DNA of 64,000 bases from Maritimibacter fusiformis (GCF_008086115.1 NZ_VSIY01000004.1:620001-684000); one strand, 5' to 3'. Shown: positions 36,122-45,242, numbered from the stretch's first letter. Program-made: numbers and translations. The notes: generated by a model from the sequence alone, not told the origin.

Positions 36122-37720
36122 TCAATCGTCCCTGGCGGCTATGCGCACCCCGGAGGGGCAACCCGCGCCGATCCTTGTGCCGAGGGGCAGGGGGATCGGG
36201 TCAGGTCCGAACAGGTAGCCGGTCACTTGCGGGCCCATCCAGTCCAGTTCCGTCGCGAACAGAAGCGCTGCATCATCCGCCACATCGGCGCGCGTGCGTC
36301 CGAGGTCCTCCACAAATGTTCCCGTCACGCTGAAGCCCAGTTGCTGCATGTAATGACTCGCGAGAATGGAGTTGGCCACCTGAACGCCGCAGCCATGCCG
36401 GTAAGTGACAAGTGCCTCGTAGACGTAGAACTCCGGCAGCCAGTAGCCGGTGCCGCCGCTCCGCAGATAGATGCGGGGTTGTTCGCTACTGCCGGTCTCG
36501 CGCCAATGTGCGGCGATCTCCTCGGCATCGGCGCGCAGCATGTCCATCATACGACCTTGGGTTGTGGGTGTTAGGAACTGGTATTCTGTATAGGCCCGGT
36601 CAAGCCCCGGCAGCCGTGCCAGCGGCGCCGGGTTCACGCCGACGAAGGTGACGAGCGCCACCATGAACGCCTGCCATCCGACGAACAGGACGGACAGGGT
36701 GGGGCGTGGATTGGCCAGCGCCAGCGACAGCACGAGCGCCGCGCCCATCAGGTAGGGCACGAACAGCCTAAAGCCGAACATCATGTGCTGGCCGGAGGCG
36801 CGGCTGGCATAGAGCAGGAACAGAACAAGACTGAACGCCGCGCCGCGCAGAATGGCCTTCGACAGCGGCGCGTTCCTGTTCGGCGATGCCGGGCGTGCAA
36901 GCAGGGCGAGCAGCACCAGGCCCGACACCACGGCGAAGTTCAGCAGCGCGGAAACGCTGTCGATCGGGGCGCGTCCGCCAAGCGCAAACTTGAGATAGTA
37001 GGAGGTCGGAAAGATGTCGCCATAGTAGGTGGCCGCAAACAGCAGCCAGCTTGACGCGACTGCCGCGCACAGCGCCGCGCCGACCCAGAGCGCGGGGCGG
37101 CGGTATTCGACCACGAGAATGGCCAGCAGGATCGGCGCGGTGACAAGAGCGCTGTCATGACGGGTCAGAAACATCAGCGCGGCCAACAGCCCGAGCCAGA
37201 GGAAATCCCGGGTGCCGGCCGCACCGGCCCGTTTCAGCACGATCAGCCGTGAAACGAACAGGGTGGCGAGACACGCCAGGAGCGCCGTCTCCAACCCGCC
37301 GATCGTCCAGAGCGCCAGGAACGGCGAAAACAGCGACGCCGCCGTGAAAAGAACCAGCGCGGAGCCACGCAACCCGGTCTCACGGATCGCCACGAACCAG
37401 CCTGCGAGCACCAGAACGGGGGCGAGCAGGCGATACCCCGTCACCGGATCAAGCCCGAACAAGGCCAATCCGGTTTCCAGAAGCGCATGCAGCGGCGAGG
37501 TCAGCGCGGAGACCTGTTCGCCGAGGTTGTAGACGAGGCCGTTGCCCGCCGCCGCATTCTGCGCGTAGCGCCCGACAATATAGGCGTCGTCCGCGACGAA
37601 CGGCCAGAACAGGGCACAAAGCGTCAGGAAAACCGCCGCACTACCGGCGATGATGGCGCGGTCCGTGTCGAAGGTGCGGGTCTGGGCCGGTCTGTCGGCC
37701 TCTGGATCGAGAATGGTCAT
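36122..37720 (-). CDS. GT-C family membrane glycosyltransferase-like protein
   Basis: 532 residues with about 11 membrane helices and a C-terminal soluble domain (from about residue 420). The N-terminal loop contains FVADDAYIVGRYAQNAAAGNGLVYNLGEQVSALTSPLHALL. This is the DD-x-Y/F, R-Y, G-x-G-L-V-x-N-x-G-E pattern of GT-C transferases such as the AftB-like arabinosyltransferases, which use polyprenyl-linked sugars. It likely modifies a surface polysaccharide or glycolipid, but donor and acceptor are unknown. The ATG at 37720 (MTILDPEADRP) is preferred; the open frame to 38032 is antisense to the MFS gene. It ends 42 bases from tRNA-Thr. Confidence 0.72.
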   Translation of the reverse strand: MTILDPEADRPAQTRTFDTDRAIIAGSAAVFLTLCALFWPFVADDAYIVGRYAQNAAAGNGLVYNLGEQVSALTSPLHALLETGLALFGLDPVTGYRLLAPVLVLAGWFVAIRETGLRGSALVLFTAASLFSPFLALWTIGGLETALLACLATLFVSRLIVLKRAGAAGTRDFLWLGLLAALMFLTRHDSALVTAPILLAILVVEYRRPALWVGAALCAAVASSWLLFAATYYGDIFPTSYYLKFALGGRAPIDSVSALLNFAVVSGLVLLALLARPASPNRNAPLSKAILRGAAFSLVLFLLYASRASGQHMMFGFRLFVPYLMGAALVLSLALANPRPTLSVLFVGWQAFMVALVTFVGVNPAPLARLPGLDRAYTEYQFLTPTTQGRMMDMLRADAEEIAAHWRETGSSEQPRIYLRSGGTGYWLPEFYVYEALVTYRHGCGVQVANSILASHYMQQLGFSVTGTFVEDLGRTRADVADDAALLFATELDWMGPQVTGYLFGPDPIPLPLGTRIGAGCPSGVRIAARDD

Positions 37721-37874
37721 TTGCGAAACCTGTCCGACCTGTCGGGCAAAAAAACGGCGGCTTTCTGTCGGAAGGGAGGAAGTTTCGGGGGCGCGCCGGT
37801 ATTTCGATGCACCCCGCCACAGCCCCCGCGAAATTGCCCTTGCGTCCCCGCGCCGCCACGGGCAAGCCGGGCGG

Positions 37875-39101
37875 ATGAGACGCTTGGCCTTTCTGTTCGA
37901 GAACGCGCCGTTTCTCGCCGCCGGGGTGTTGCTGACGTTCATGTCCAGTTTCGGGCAGACGTTCTTCATCTCGGTCTTTGCGGGCGAGATCCGGGTGGCG
38001 TTCGATTTGTCCCATGGCGAATGGGGCGGCATCTACATGATTGGCACCGGCGCGTCGGCGATCGTGATGGTCTGGGCCGGCGGGCTGACCGACAGGTTCC
38101 GGGTGCGCACGCTGGGTCCGATCGTGCTGGTCGGGCTGGCCACGGCGGCGCTGGCGATGGCGCTCAACCGGGTGGCGTGGCTGTTGCCGGTGGTGATCTT
38201 CTCATTGCGCTTTTTCGGGCAGGGCATGACCAGCCATATCGCGGTGGTGGCCATGGCGCGCTGGTTCGTGCGCGCGCGCGGCCGGGCGCTGTCGATCGCC
38301 ACGCTGGGTTTTGCGCTGGGCGAGGCGCTGCTGCCGATCCTGTTCGTGGCGCTGATGACCGTGGTGGCCTGGCGCAATCTCTGGATCGCGGCGGCGGTGA
38401 TCTGCCTGATGGGCGTGCCGGTGCTGGCCTGGCTCCTGGGCAAGGAGCGCACGCCAGCCGCCTTTGCCGAGACCGACAGCTCGACGGGCATGTCCGGGCG
38501 CCACTGGACGCGCGGGCAGGCGCTGGGCAACCCGCTGTTCTGGCTGATGTTCCCGGCCATCCTCGGGCCATCGGCCTTCAACACCGCGTTCTTTTTCCAC
38601 CAGGTGCATTTCGCCGAGATCAAGGGCTGGGCGCATGTCGATCTGGTGGCGATGTTTCCGCTCTATACGCTGATGGCGGTGGTGGCGATGGTGTCGTCGG
38701 GCTGGCTGCTCGACCGGCTGGGCACGGCGCGGCTGATGCCGTTCTACCAGGTGCCCTTCGCCATCGGTTTTCTGTGTTTCGCCTTCGCCACGGGGCCGCT
38801 GATGATGTTCCTGGGGTTCGTCTTTCTCGCCCTGTCGACCGGGGCCAACGCGACGCTGCCCAACGCCTTCTGGGCCGAGTTCTACGGCACCGCACATATC
38901 GGCGCGATCAAGGCGATGGCGGCGGCGGCGATGGTGCTGGGATCGGCGATCGGGCCGGGGCTGACCGGGGTGCTGATCGACCTCGGCTTCGGGCTGGAAC
39001 GCCAATACGTCGCCATTGCGGGTTATTTCCTGACGACCACGGCGATCATGGCGTTCGGCATCTCGCGCGCGGCCCGGTCATTGCCGCCCGCCGTCGGTTG
39101 A
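37875..39101 (+). CDS. MFS transporter
   Basis: 408 residues with 12 membrane helices. The MFS loop 2-3 motif is present as GGLTDRFRVRTLG (G-x-x-x-D-R-x-x-x-R). A charged central loop (KERTPAAFAETDSSTGMSGRHWTRG) separates the two halves. The substrate is unknown; there is no oxalate/formate or drug signature I can assign. The ATG at 37875 (MRRLAFLFENAPFL) gives the natural N-terminus. It reads away from the GT-C gene and converges with hypC, with four bases between the stops. Confidence 0.85.
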   Translation: MRRLAFLFENAPFLAAGVLLTFMSSFGQTFFISVFAGEIRVAFDLSHGEWGGIYMIGTGASAIVMVWAGGLTDRFRVRTLGPIVLVGLATAALAMALNRVAWLLPVVIFSLRFFGQGMTSHIAVVAMARWFVRARGRALSIATLGFALGEALLPILFVALMTVVAWRNLWIAAAVICLMGVPVLAWLLGKERTPAAFAETDSSTGMSGRHWTRGQALGNPLFWLMFPAILGPSAFNTAFFFHQVHFAEIKGWAHVDLVAMFPLYTLMAVVAMVSSGWLLDRLGTARLMPFYQVPFAIGFLCFAFATGPLMMFLGFVFLALSTGANATLPNAFWAEFYGTAHIGAIKAMAAAAMVLGSAIGPGLTGVLIDLGFGLERQYVAIAGYFLTTTAIMAFGISRAARSLPPAVG

Positions 39102-39105
39102 GGGT

Positions 39106-39351
39106 TCAGCCGCCCCGGCCCTCGCGCGCCAGCGCCTCGGCGATCTCGCCGAACAGGGCATGGCTTTCCCGCGCCTCGGCCTCGGGCACCGTTCGCTGCA
39201 CGAAGCCCAGGTGGATCACCACGTAGTCGCCGACCTTGGGCGGATCGTCCGCCACCAGCATCAGCTCGGCCCAACGTTCATGGCCCAGCGCCGCACATCG
39301 CGCGCGGGGGCCGTCGATTTCCTCGATGCGCATCGGAACCGTCAGGCACAT
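39106..39351 (-). CDS. hypC: hydrogenase maturation chaperone HypC/HupF-type
   Basis: 81 residues starting MCLTVPMRIEEIDG. The Cys at position 2 and the MC-L-x-(V/I)-P start are the HypC/HybG/HupF signature; Cys2 carries the Fe(CN)2CO unit with HypD before transfer to the large subunit. The ATG at 39351 is fixed by this motif; the longer frame is antisense to hupD. It is divergent from hupD (52 bases between starts), so both may share a control region. Confidence 0.9.
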   Translation of the reverse strand: MCLTVPMRIEEIDGPRARCAALGHERWAELMLVADDPPKVGDYVVIHLGFVQRTVPEAEARESHALFGEIAEALAREGRGG

Positions 39352-39403
39352 CTGCGTCACTTTCCGCCTTGTTCGCCACTCGCCTGCCACTATGGTCGCG
39401 GAC

Positions 39404-39898
39404 ATGAGCCAAGACAATGCGACAATCCTGGTCCTCGGCCTCGGCAACACCCTGTTGACCGACGAGGCGGTCGGCGTGCGTGTCGCCGAACACATCGCGG
39501 ACCTGCCCGAGGCGGCAAAACTGGGCATCCGGGCGCTCGATGGCGGCACAATGGGCCTGACGCTGCTGGTCGAGATGGAGGACGCCGACGCCATGGTGGT
39601 GATCGACGCGGCCTATCTGCAAAAACCGCCGGGAACCGTCGAGCTGTTCGAGGGCGAGCGCATGGATCATTTCCTGCGCACCCGGGGGCGCAATCCGCAT
39701 GACATCGGGCTTGACGACATGCTCGACGGTCTGCGCCTGCGGGGCGCGGTGCCCGACCGGCGCGCGCTGGTTGGGGTGCAGCCCGCGGCGCTGACGGTGG
39801 GCGAGCACATGACGCCAGCGGTGGCCGAGGCGGTGCCGCGCGCCGCCGAGGTGGTCTTGGCCCTGGTGCGCGGCTGGGTGGCGCAGCCGGCGAGCTGA
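39404..39898 (+). CDS. hupD: hydrogenase maturation endopeptidase (HupD/HynD-type)
   Basis: 164 residues of the HyaD/HybD/HoxM family that cleaves the large-subunit C-terminal tail after nickel insertion. Conserved are GLGNTLLTDEAVGVRVAEH (Glu nickel ligand in TDEAVG), LDGGTMGL (Asp ligand) and GRNPHDIGLDDML (His ligand). A MVADMSQDN start (39392) is also in frame; 39404 is used. Its substrate is predicted to be HynL downstream. It is followed by an FNR box and the hydrogenase operon. Confidence 0.93.
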   Translation: MSQDNATILVLGLGNTLLTDEAVGVRVAEHIADLPEAAKLGIRALDGGTMGLTLLVEMEDADAMVVIDAAYLQKPPGTVELFEGERMDHFLRTRGRNPHDIGLDDMLDGLRLRGAVPDRRALVGVQPAALTVGEHMTPAVAEAVPRAAEVVLALVRGWVAQPAS

Positions 39899-39945
39899 TA
39901 CCCGCCGATGGCCACGGCGCAACACATTTCGATAATCGCATCTAA

Positions 39946-39959
39946 TTGATGCACATCAA
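39946..39959 (+). promoter_or_regulatory. perfect FNR/FnrL box upstream of the hydrogenase operon
   Basis: TTGAT-GCAC-ATCAA, an exact match to the FNR consensus TTGAT-N4-ATCAA. Centred at 39952.5. At -41.5 this predicts a start near 39994, with CATTTT (39983-39988) as a weak -10, 45 bases before the hupH ATG. It also lies downstream of hupD, so it controls the operon that starts with hupH. Confidence 0.8.
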
Positions 39960-40038
39960 GGCAGCGCGCGCGAAAAGCGCGGCATTTTTCTCCTGACGGT
40001 GCGTGGCGCCCGCTACGCGCCCTTCAGGGGGACAGGAC

Positions 40039-40476
40039 ATGACGGCCGACGGATCAGCCCCACGAGGCAGAGATGCCGTGGCCGAGCTTCGCTCGCACAT
40101 CTCCACCGGCAACGCCCGTCCGGTGCTGCACGAAATCCGCGCAGCACTCGAAGCGCTGTTGGCGACCGGCACCGAGACCATCATCGACCTTGGCGCGATC
40201 CCGTTCGCCGCTGGCGACGAGCGCCTGCTCGACAGCGTGCTTGGCCCCGGCGAGGTTGTCGCGACGATCCGCGCGCTCGGTGAAACCCGGGTGCAGGAAA
40301 CCGGCATCGCCGGGGTCTGGCGGGTCGATCACTTCGACGAGGACGGCGAGACGCTGTCGCGTTTCGTCGAAATCACCTTCATGCCCGAAATACTCAGAAC
40401 GCAGCGTGCCGATGCCGAGCAGGCCCTCGACACGCTTGCCGCCCGGCTGGCCCGGCCGGACGCGCCCACCCATTAG
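40039..40476 (+). CDS. hupH: HupH/HyaF-type hydrogenase maturation protein (C-terminal domain only)
   Basis: 145 residues. It contains the HupH/HyaF C-terminal domain: IIDLGAIPFAAGDERLLDSVLGPGEVVATIRALGETRVQETGIAGVWRVDHFDEDG. HupH-type proteins assist assembly of the small subunit or its Fe-S clusters in other hydrogenases. The usual N-terminal half of HyaF is missing, so this is a short form. An AGGGGGACAGG ribosome-site stretch precedes the ATG. It is the first gene of the operon, 14 bases before hynS. Confidence 0.82.
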   Translation: MTADGSAPRGRDAVAELRSHISTGNARPVLHEIRAALEALLATGTETIIDLGAIPFAAGDERLLDSVLGPGEVVATIRALGETRVQETGIAGVWRVDHFDEDGETLSRFVEITFMPEILRTQRADAEQALDTLAARLARPDAPTH

Positions 40477-40490
40477 AGAGGAGCCTCAAC

Positions 40491-41585
40491 ATGGCCGACA
40501 AACCTTTGCTACCTGAATTGATGAAAGCACATGGGATAAGTCGGCGCGGCTTTCTCAAATACTGTGCCACGCTGACCAGCATGATGGCCCTGCCGCCGAT
40601 CCTGGCACCCAAGGTTGCGATGGCGCTGGAGGGCGCGTCGCGGCCCTCGGTGATCTGGCTGAGTTTCCAGGAATGCACCGGCTGCACCGAGGCGATCACC
40701 CGCAGCTATGCCCCGACCATCGAAGACCTGATCTTCAACGCGATCTCGCTTGATTATCACCACACGCTGCAGGCCGCGTCCGGCGAGGCCGCCGAGGCGG
40801 CGCGCGAGGCCGCGATGGAAGAGAACTGGGGTAATTACCTGGTGATCGTCGATGGCTCGATCCCGCTCGCCAACCCCGGGTTTTCCACCATCGCGGGCAT
40901 CTCGAACCTCGAGATGCTGAAACAGACCGCCGAGGGCGCCGCCGCCATCGTCGCGGTCGGAAGCTGCGCGGCCTTCGGCGGCATTCCCCATGCCGACCCG
41001 AACCCGACCGGCGCGGTGTCGGTGGCCGATATCATCACCGACAAGCCGATCATCAACGTGCCCGGCTGCCCGCCGATCCCGGTGGTGATGACCTCGGTGC
41101 TGGCGCAATTCCTCGCCTTCGGGCTGGACAGCATCGAGGTGGATGACCTTGGCCGGCCCAAGGCATTCTACAGCGAGACCATCCACGACCGCTGCTATCG
41201 CCGCCCGTTCTACGACAAGGGCCTGTTCGCCGAGAGCTTCGACGACGAAGGCGCGCGCGAGGGCTGGTGCCTTTACAAGCTGGGCTGCAAGGGGCCGACC
41301 ACCAAGTCGGTCTGCGCCACGGTGAAATGGAACGACGGAACCAGTTTCCCGATCCAGGCCGGCCACCCCTGCCTGGGCTGCACCGAGCCCGATTTCTGGG
41401 ACAACGGCGGCTTCTACAAGCCGCTGTCGGTGCCTGCGGGCGACTATCGCAAGCTGGGCCTCGCCGCCGTCGCGGGTGGCGCCGTTCTCGGTGTCGCCGG
41501 GGGTGCGATCGCCCGTTCCGTCAAGTCGTCGGCAGCCGCGAAACATGAGCCGGTCACGCCGGACGATCTGGAGAAGAAGTCATGA
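40491..41585 (+). CDS. hynS: [NiFe]-hydrogenase small subunit (Isp-type, HynS-like)
   Basis: 364 residues. A twin-arginine signal (SRRGFLKY, residues 17-24) with a hydrophobic stretch exports the mature enzyme. Fe-S ligands: C62 and C65 in ECTGC, the VGSCAAFGG Cys and PGCPP for the proximal [4Fe-4S], plus HDRCYRR, GWCLYKLGCKG and the CLGC region for the medial/distal clusters. The proximal motif is ECTGC, without the extra Cys of oxygen-tolerant enzymes (ECTCC), so it is probably oxygen-sensitive. A C-terminal hydrophobic helix (LGLAAVAGGAVLGVAGGAIARS) may anchor it to the membrane. A 4-base ATGA overlap couples it to isp1. Confidence 0.96.
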   Translation: MADKPLLPELMKAHGISRRGFLKYCATLTSMMALPPILAPKVAMALEGASRPSVIWLSFQECTGCTEAITRSYAPTIEDLIFNAISLDYHHTLQAASGEAAEAAREAAMEENWGNYLVIVDGSIPLANPGFSTIAGISNLEMLKQTAEGAAAIVAVGSCAAFGGIPHADPNPTGAVSVADIITDKPIINVPGCPPIPVVMTSVLAQFLAFGLDSIEVDDLGRPKAFYSETIHDRCYRRPFYDKGLFAESFDDEGAREGWCLYKLGCKGPTTKSVCATVKWNDGTSFPIQAGHPCLGCTEPDFWDNGGFYKPLSVPAGDYRKLGLAAVAGGAVLGVAGGAIARSVKSSAAAKHEPVTPDDLEKKS

Positions 41586-42247
41586 ACAATCCGTATTTCG
41601 ATCTTCTGATGTGGGCCCGCGGACCCGGTTTCGACATCGCCCTGACGATCATGGTGGGGGGTATCCTGCTGCGCCTGGTCGAGATCTTCGTGCTTGGCCG
41701 CAAGAAGGACCTGGCCGCGCCCAAGGGCAACGGCGTGCTGCAAGGGCTGCGCACCGTCTTTACCCGGTCGGTGCCGCGCAAGGGCGCGATGAAAGAGGCG
41801 CCGGTGACCTATATCGCGGGCTACCTGTTTCATATCGGCTTTTTCGTCGCCTTCCTGTTTCTCGGCGCGCATATCGCGCTGATCGGCGACCTCATCGGCA
41901 TCCAGTGGCCTGCCGCCAACAAGGCATTGATCGAGATCGCCACGGCTATCGCGGTCGTCGCGCTGATCGCGCTCTTGTGGACGCGGTTCAAGGACCCGGT
42001 GCGCCGGGCACTGTCGACCTTCGATGACTACCTTGTCTGGGTGCTGTCGATCCTGCCGCTTGTGACAGGCTATGCCGCGGTCAACACGATGTTCGGTGAC
42101 AGCACCCTGATGATGGCGATCCACATGCTCTCGGCCGAGGCGCTGATGATCGCGTTCCCGTTCACCAAACTGATGCACGCCGTCACCTTCGCGGTGTCGC
42201 GCTACTACAACGGTTCGATCCAGGGCCGGAAAGGAGCCGAATCATGA
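41582..42247 (+). CDS. isp1: Isp1: NarI-like cytochrome b membrane subunit
   Basis: 221 residues with five membrane helices, like the NarI/DsrM cytochrome b family. Candidate heme b His ligands sit in TYIAGYLFHIGFFVAFLFLGAHIALIG and IHMLSAEALMIAFPFTKLMHAVTF. In HynS-Isp1-Isp2-HynL systems of purple sulfur bacteria such as Thiocapsa, Isp1 links the hydrogenase to the membrane quinone pool or a thiol system. Overlaps both neighbours by four bases (ATGA), an arrangement for strict co-translation. Confidence 0.9.
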   Translation: MNNPYFDLLMWARGPGFDIALTIMVGGILLRLVEIFVLGRKKDLAAPKGNGVLQGLRTVFTRSVPRKGAMKEAPVTYIAGYLFHIGFFVAFLFLGAHIALIGDLIGIQWPAANKALIEIATAIAVVALIALLWTRFKDPVRRALSTFDDYLVWVLSILPLVTGYAAVNTMFGDSTLMMAIHMLSAEALMIAFPFTKLMHAVTFAVSRYYNGSIQGRKGAES

Positions 42248-43503
42248 GTGCTTCGCTTGAAAAGGGTCTGAACGCCCTGCGCGAACAGATCGACGCGCCG
42301 GTGGCCAGCTTCTTCACCTCCTGCGTGTCCTGCGGCATCTGCGCCGAGGCCTGCCTGTTCTACCAGGAGACCGGCGATCCGAAATACACGCCGATCCACA
42401 AGCTCGAACCGATGCGCCGCATCTGGTCCAACGAATTCACCCTTCTGGGCCGCGCCAAATCGATGCTGGGCATGGGCAGGAAGGTGACCGAACAGGACCT
42501 CGCGGACTGGGAAGAGCTGGTCTATGACAGCTGCACAATGTGCGGACGCTGCACCCTGGTCTGCCCGGTCGGCAACGACATCACCATGATGATCCGCAAG
42601 ATGCGCGAAGGCATGTCCGCCTCGGGCAACGCCCCCGAGGAACTGGTGGCCGGCGCCAAGCGGCACTGGGAAAAGGGCAGCCCGATGGGCGACCTGCTGC
42701 CGGCGCTGACCGCGCATGTGAAAAACGTCGAGAAATCGACCGGCATCCAGGTCAACGTCGACAAGAAAGGCGTCGATTACCTCGTCATCCTGTCGGCCCA
42801 GGAGGTCGCGGTCTACAACGAGGTGATCGAGGCGCTGGCACGTATCCTCGACAAGGCCGGTGTGTCGTGGACGTTCTCGTCCGAGGCGTTCGAGGGCACC
42901 AACGTCGGCATCCAGATCGGATCGAAGGACCTGGCGCGCGAGTTCGTCAGCCGCACCGTGAACGCGGCCGAAAAGCTGAAGGTCAAGGGCGTGATCAGCC
43001 CCGAATGCGGCCACGCCTACCAGGCGCTGCGCTGGGAGGGGCCGAACCTGATCGGGCGCACCTATCCGTTCGAGGTGGTGCATGTGATCGAACTGCTCGA
43101 CCGGTTGCGCGCCGACGGGCGGCTCAAGACCAAGGGCATGGACCACGCCAAGCTGACCTTCCACGACCCCTGCCAGATCAACCGGCGCGGCGGCATCAAC
43201 CACGAACCGCGGCGGCTGCTGAACATGGTCGCGGACAATTTCACCGAGACCGAGGACGCCGGCACGATGAACTGGTGCTGCGGCGGCGGTGGCGGTGTCG
43301 GCTCGAACGAAAGCGCGACCGAACTACGCCTGCAGGCGTTCCAGCGCAAGAAACGGCAATTCGAGGCCGTCGCGCCCGAAAAGATCGTGACGATGTGCGC
43401 CTATTGCCACCACATCCTCGAGGAGAGCCTCGAACATTACGACATGGATATCGAGGTTCAGGGCCTGACCGAGTTGATGGCCGAATATCTCGAAGACGCA
43501 TGA
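42244..43503 (+). CDS. isp2: Isp2: HdrD-like iron-sulfur subunit
   Basis: 419 residues, related to heterodisulfide reductase HdrD/HdrB. Two ferredoxin-type [4Fe-4S] sites: CVSCGICAEAC (residues about 33-43) and CTMCGRCTLVCP (about 98-109). A CCG domain follows, with ECGHAYQ, DPCQINRRGG, WCCGGGGGVGSNES and CAYCHHILEESLEHY. No signal peptide, so it faces the cytoplasm. In Isp systems it accepts electrons from Isp1 or passes them to it. It ends 13 bases before hynL. Confidence 0.92.
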   Translation: MSASLEKGLNALREQIDAPVASFFTSCVSCGICAEACLFYQETGDPKYTPIHKLEPMRRIWSNEFTLLGRAKSMLGMGRKVTEQDLADWEELVYDSCTMCGRCTLVCPVGNDITMMIRKMREGMSASGNAPEELVAGAKRHWEKGSPMGDLLPALTAHVKNVEKSTGIQVNVDKKGVDYLVILSAQEVAVYNEVIEALARILDKAGVSWTFSSEAFEGTNVGIQIGSKDLAREFVSRTVNAAEKLKVKGVISPECGHAYQALRWEGPNLIGRTYPFEVVHVIELLDRLRADGRLKTKGMDHAKLTFHDPCQINRRGGINHEPRRLLNMVADNFTETEDAGTMNWCCGGGGGVGSNESATELRLQAFQRKKRQFEAVAPEKIVTMCAYCHHILEESLEHYDMDIEVQGLTELMAEYLEDA

Positions 43504-43516
43504 GAGGGAAAACAGA

Positions 43517-45235
43517 ATGAACAAGAGACTCGTCGTTGACCCGATCACACGGATCGAGGGCCACCTTCGCATCGAGGCACAGATGGACGGCAACACCATC
43601 GCCGAGGCCTATTCCTCGGGAACCATGGTGCGCGGCATCGAGATCATCCTCAAGGGCCGCGACCCGCGCGACGCCTGGGCCTTTGCCCAGCGCATCTGCG
43701 GCGTCTGCACCCTTGTCCACGGCATCGCAAGCGTGCGCGCCGTCGAGGATGCGCTGAAGATCGAGGTGCCCAAGAACGCGCAACTGATCCGCAACCTGAT
43801 GATCGCGGCGCAATTCGTGCATGACCACGTGATGCACTTCTATCACCTGCATGCGCTCGACTGGGTCGACGTGGTCTCGGCGCTCGACGCCGACCCGGCG
43901 GCCACCGCCGAGCTGGCCTCGTCGCTGTCGTCCTATCCGAAATCGAGCCCGGGCTACTTCGCGGACGTGAAGAAAAAGCTCAAGACCTTCGTCGATCAGG
44001 GCCAGCTTGGCATCTTCGCCAACGGCTACTGGGGGCATTCGGCCTACAAGCTGCCGCCCGAGGCCAACCTGATGGCGGTGGCGCATTACCTCGACGCGCT
44101 GGAATGGCAGCGCGACGTGGTCAAGCTGCAGGCGATCTTCGGCGGCAAGAACCCGCACCCGAACTTCCTGGTCGGCGGCGTGCCCAGCCCGATCTCGCCC
44201 AACGCCGATGGCGGGCTGACGATGGAGGACCTGTCGGAAGTCTCGCGCGTGATCACCAAGATGGAGGATTTCGTCAACCAGGTCTATCTGCCCGACACGT
44301 TGGCGATCGCATCCTTCTACAAGGACTGGGGCGCGATCGGCGAAGGCGTCGGCAACTTCCTGACCTACGGCGATTTCCCGACCGGCGCGACCAGCGATGC
44401 CGCGTCCTTCCTGGTGCCGCGCGGCGCGATCCTGGGCCGCGACCTGTCCACCGTGCACGAGGTCGATCTGCACGCGGACAGCCAGATCCAGGAGTTCGTC
44501 GATCACGCCTGGTATCAATACGAAGGCGGCGAGGGCACCGGCCTGCACCCCTACAAGGGCGAGACCGAGTTCGATTTCACCGGCCCGAACCCACCCTATG
44601 ACCAGCTTGATGTCGAGGGCGGCTATAGCTGGATCAAGTCGCCGCGCTGGAACGGCAAGGCGATGGAGGTCGGGCCGCTTGCGCGGGTGCTGATGCTCTA
44701 TGCCTCGGGCAACGATCACGCCAGGGAACTGGTCGATTCGACGCTGTCCACGCTGGATGTCCCGGTCGAGGCGCTGTTCTCGACGCTGGGGCGCACCGCG
44801 GCGCGCACGCTGGAGACCAAGATGTTCGTCGACTGGATGCGCGGCTGGTATGACGATCTTCTCGCCAACATCCGCACCGGCGATCTCAAGACCCACAACC
44901 AGGAACGCTGGGAGCCGAAAACCTGGCCCAAGACCGCGCAGGGCGCGGGCTACATGGAGGCACCGCGCGGCGCGCTGGGCCATTGGCTGGTGATCGAGGA
45001 TCAGAAAATCGCCAATTATCAGGCGGTTGTGCCCACGACCTGGAACGCCGGGCCGCGTGATGCGGGCGGTCAGGAAGGCCCCTACGAGGCGGCGCTGAAG
45101 GGCCACACGCTCGCCAACCCCGAGCAGCCTCTGGAGATTCTGCGCACCATCCATTCGTTCGATCCCTGTCTGGCCTGCGCCGTGCACATGGTCGGCGAGG
45201 ATGGCAAGGAAACCATGCAGATCAAGGTAAGCTGA
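43517..45235 (+). CDS. hynL: [NiFe]-hydrogenase large subunit (HynL-like)
   Basis: 572 residues carrying the NiFe(CN)2CO site. N-terminal motif L1: RICGVCTLVH with C61 and C64; C-terminal motif L2: DPCLACAVH with C551 and C554. A predicted cleavage by HupD after His557 removes a 15-residue tail (MVGEDGKETMQIKVS). It has no signal peptide and rides out with the Tat signal of HynS. The operon order hynS-isp1-isp2-hynL is diagnostic of the Isp-type, group 1e-like hydrogenase. Confidence 0.97.
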   Translation: MNKRLVVDPITRIEGHLRIEAQMDGNTIAEAYSSGTMVRGIEIILKGRDPRDAWAFAQRICGVCTLVHGIASVRAVEDALKIEVPKNAQLIRNLMIAAQFVHDHVMHFYHLHALDWVDVVSALDADPAATAELASSLSSYPKSSPGYFADVKKKLKTFVDQGQLGIFANGYWGHSAYKLPPEANLMAVAHYLDALEWQRDVVKLQAIFGGKNPHPNFLVGGVPSPISPNADGGLTMEDLSEVSRVITKMEDFVNQVYLPDTLAIASFYKDWGAIGEGVGNFLTYGDFPTGATSDAASFLVPRGAILGRDLSTVHEVDLHADSQIQEFVDHAWYQYEGGEGTGLHPYKGETEFDFTGPNPPYDQLDVEGGYSWIKSPRWNGKAMEVGPLARVLMLYASGNDHARELVDSTLSTLDVPVEALFSTLGRTAARTLETKMFVDWMRGWYDDLLANIRTGDLKTHNQERWEPKTWPKTAQGAGYMEAPRGALGHWLVIEDQKIANYQAVVPTTWNAGPRDAGGQEGPYEAALKGHTLANPEQPLEILRTIHSFDPCLACAVHMVGEDGKETMQIKVS

Positions 45236-45242
45236 GGGAAGA

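Noticed and set aside
39967..39990. Short hairpin plus TTTTT after hupD, as intrinsic terminator
   Set aside because: Only a 5-bp stem, and it overlaps the predicted -10 region of the FNR-dependent promoter; I kept the FNR box instead.
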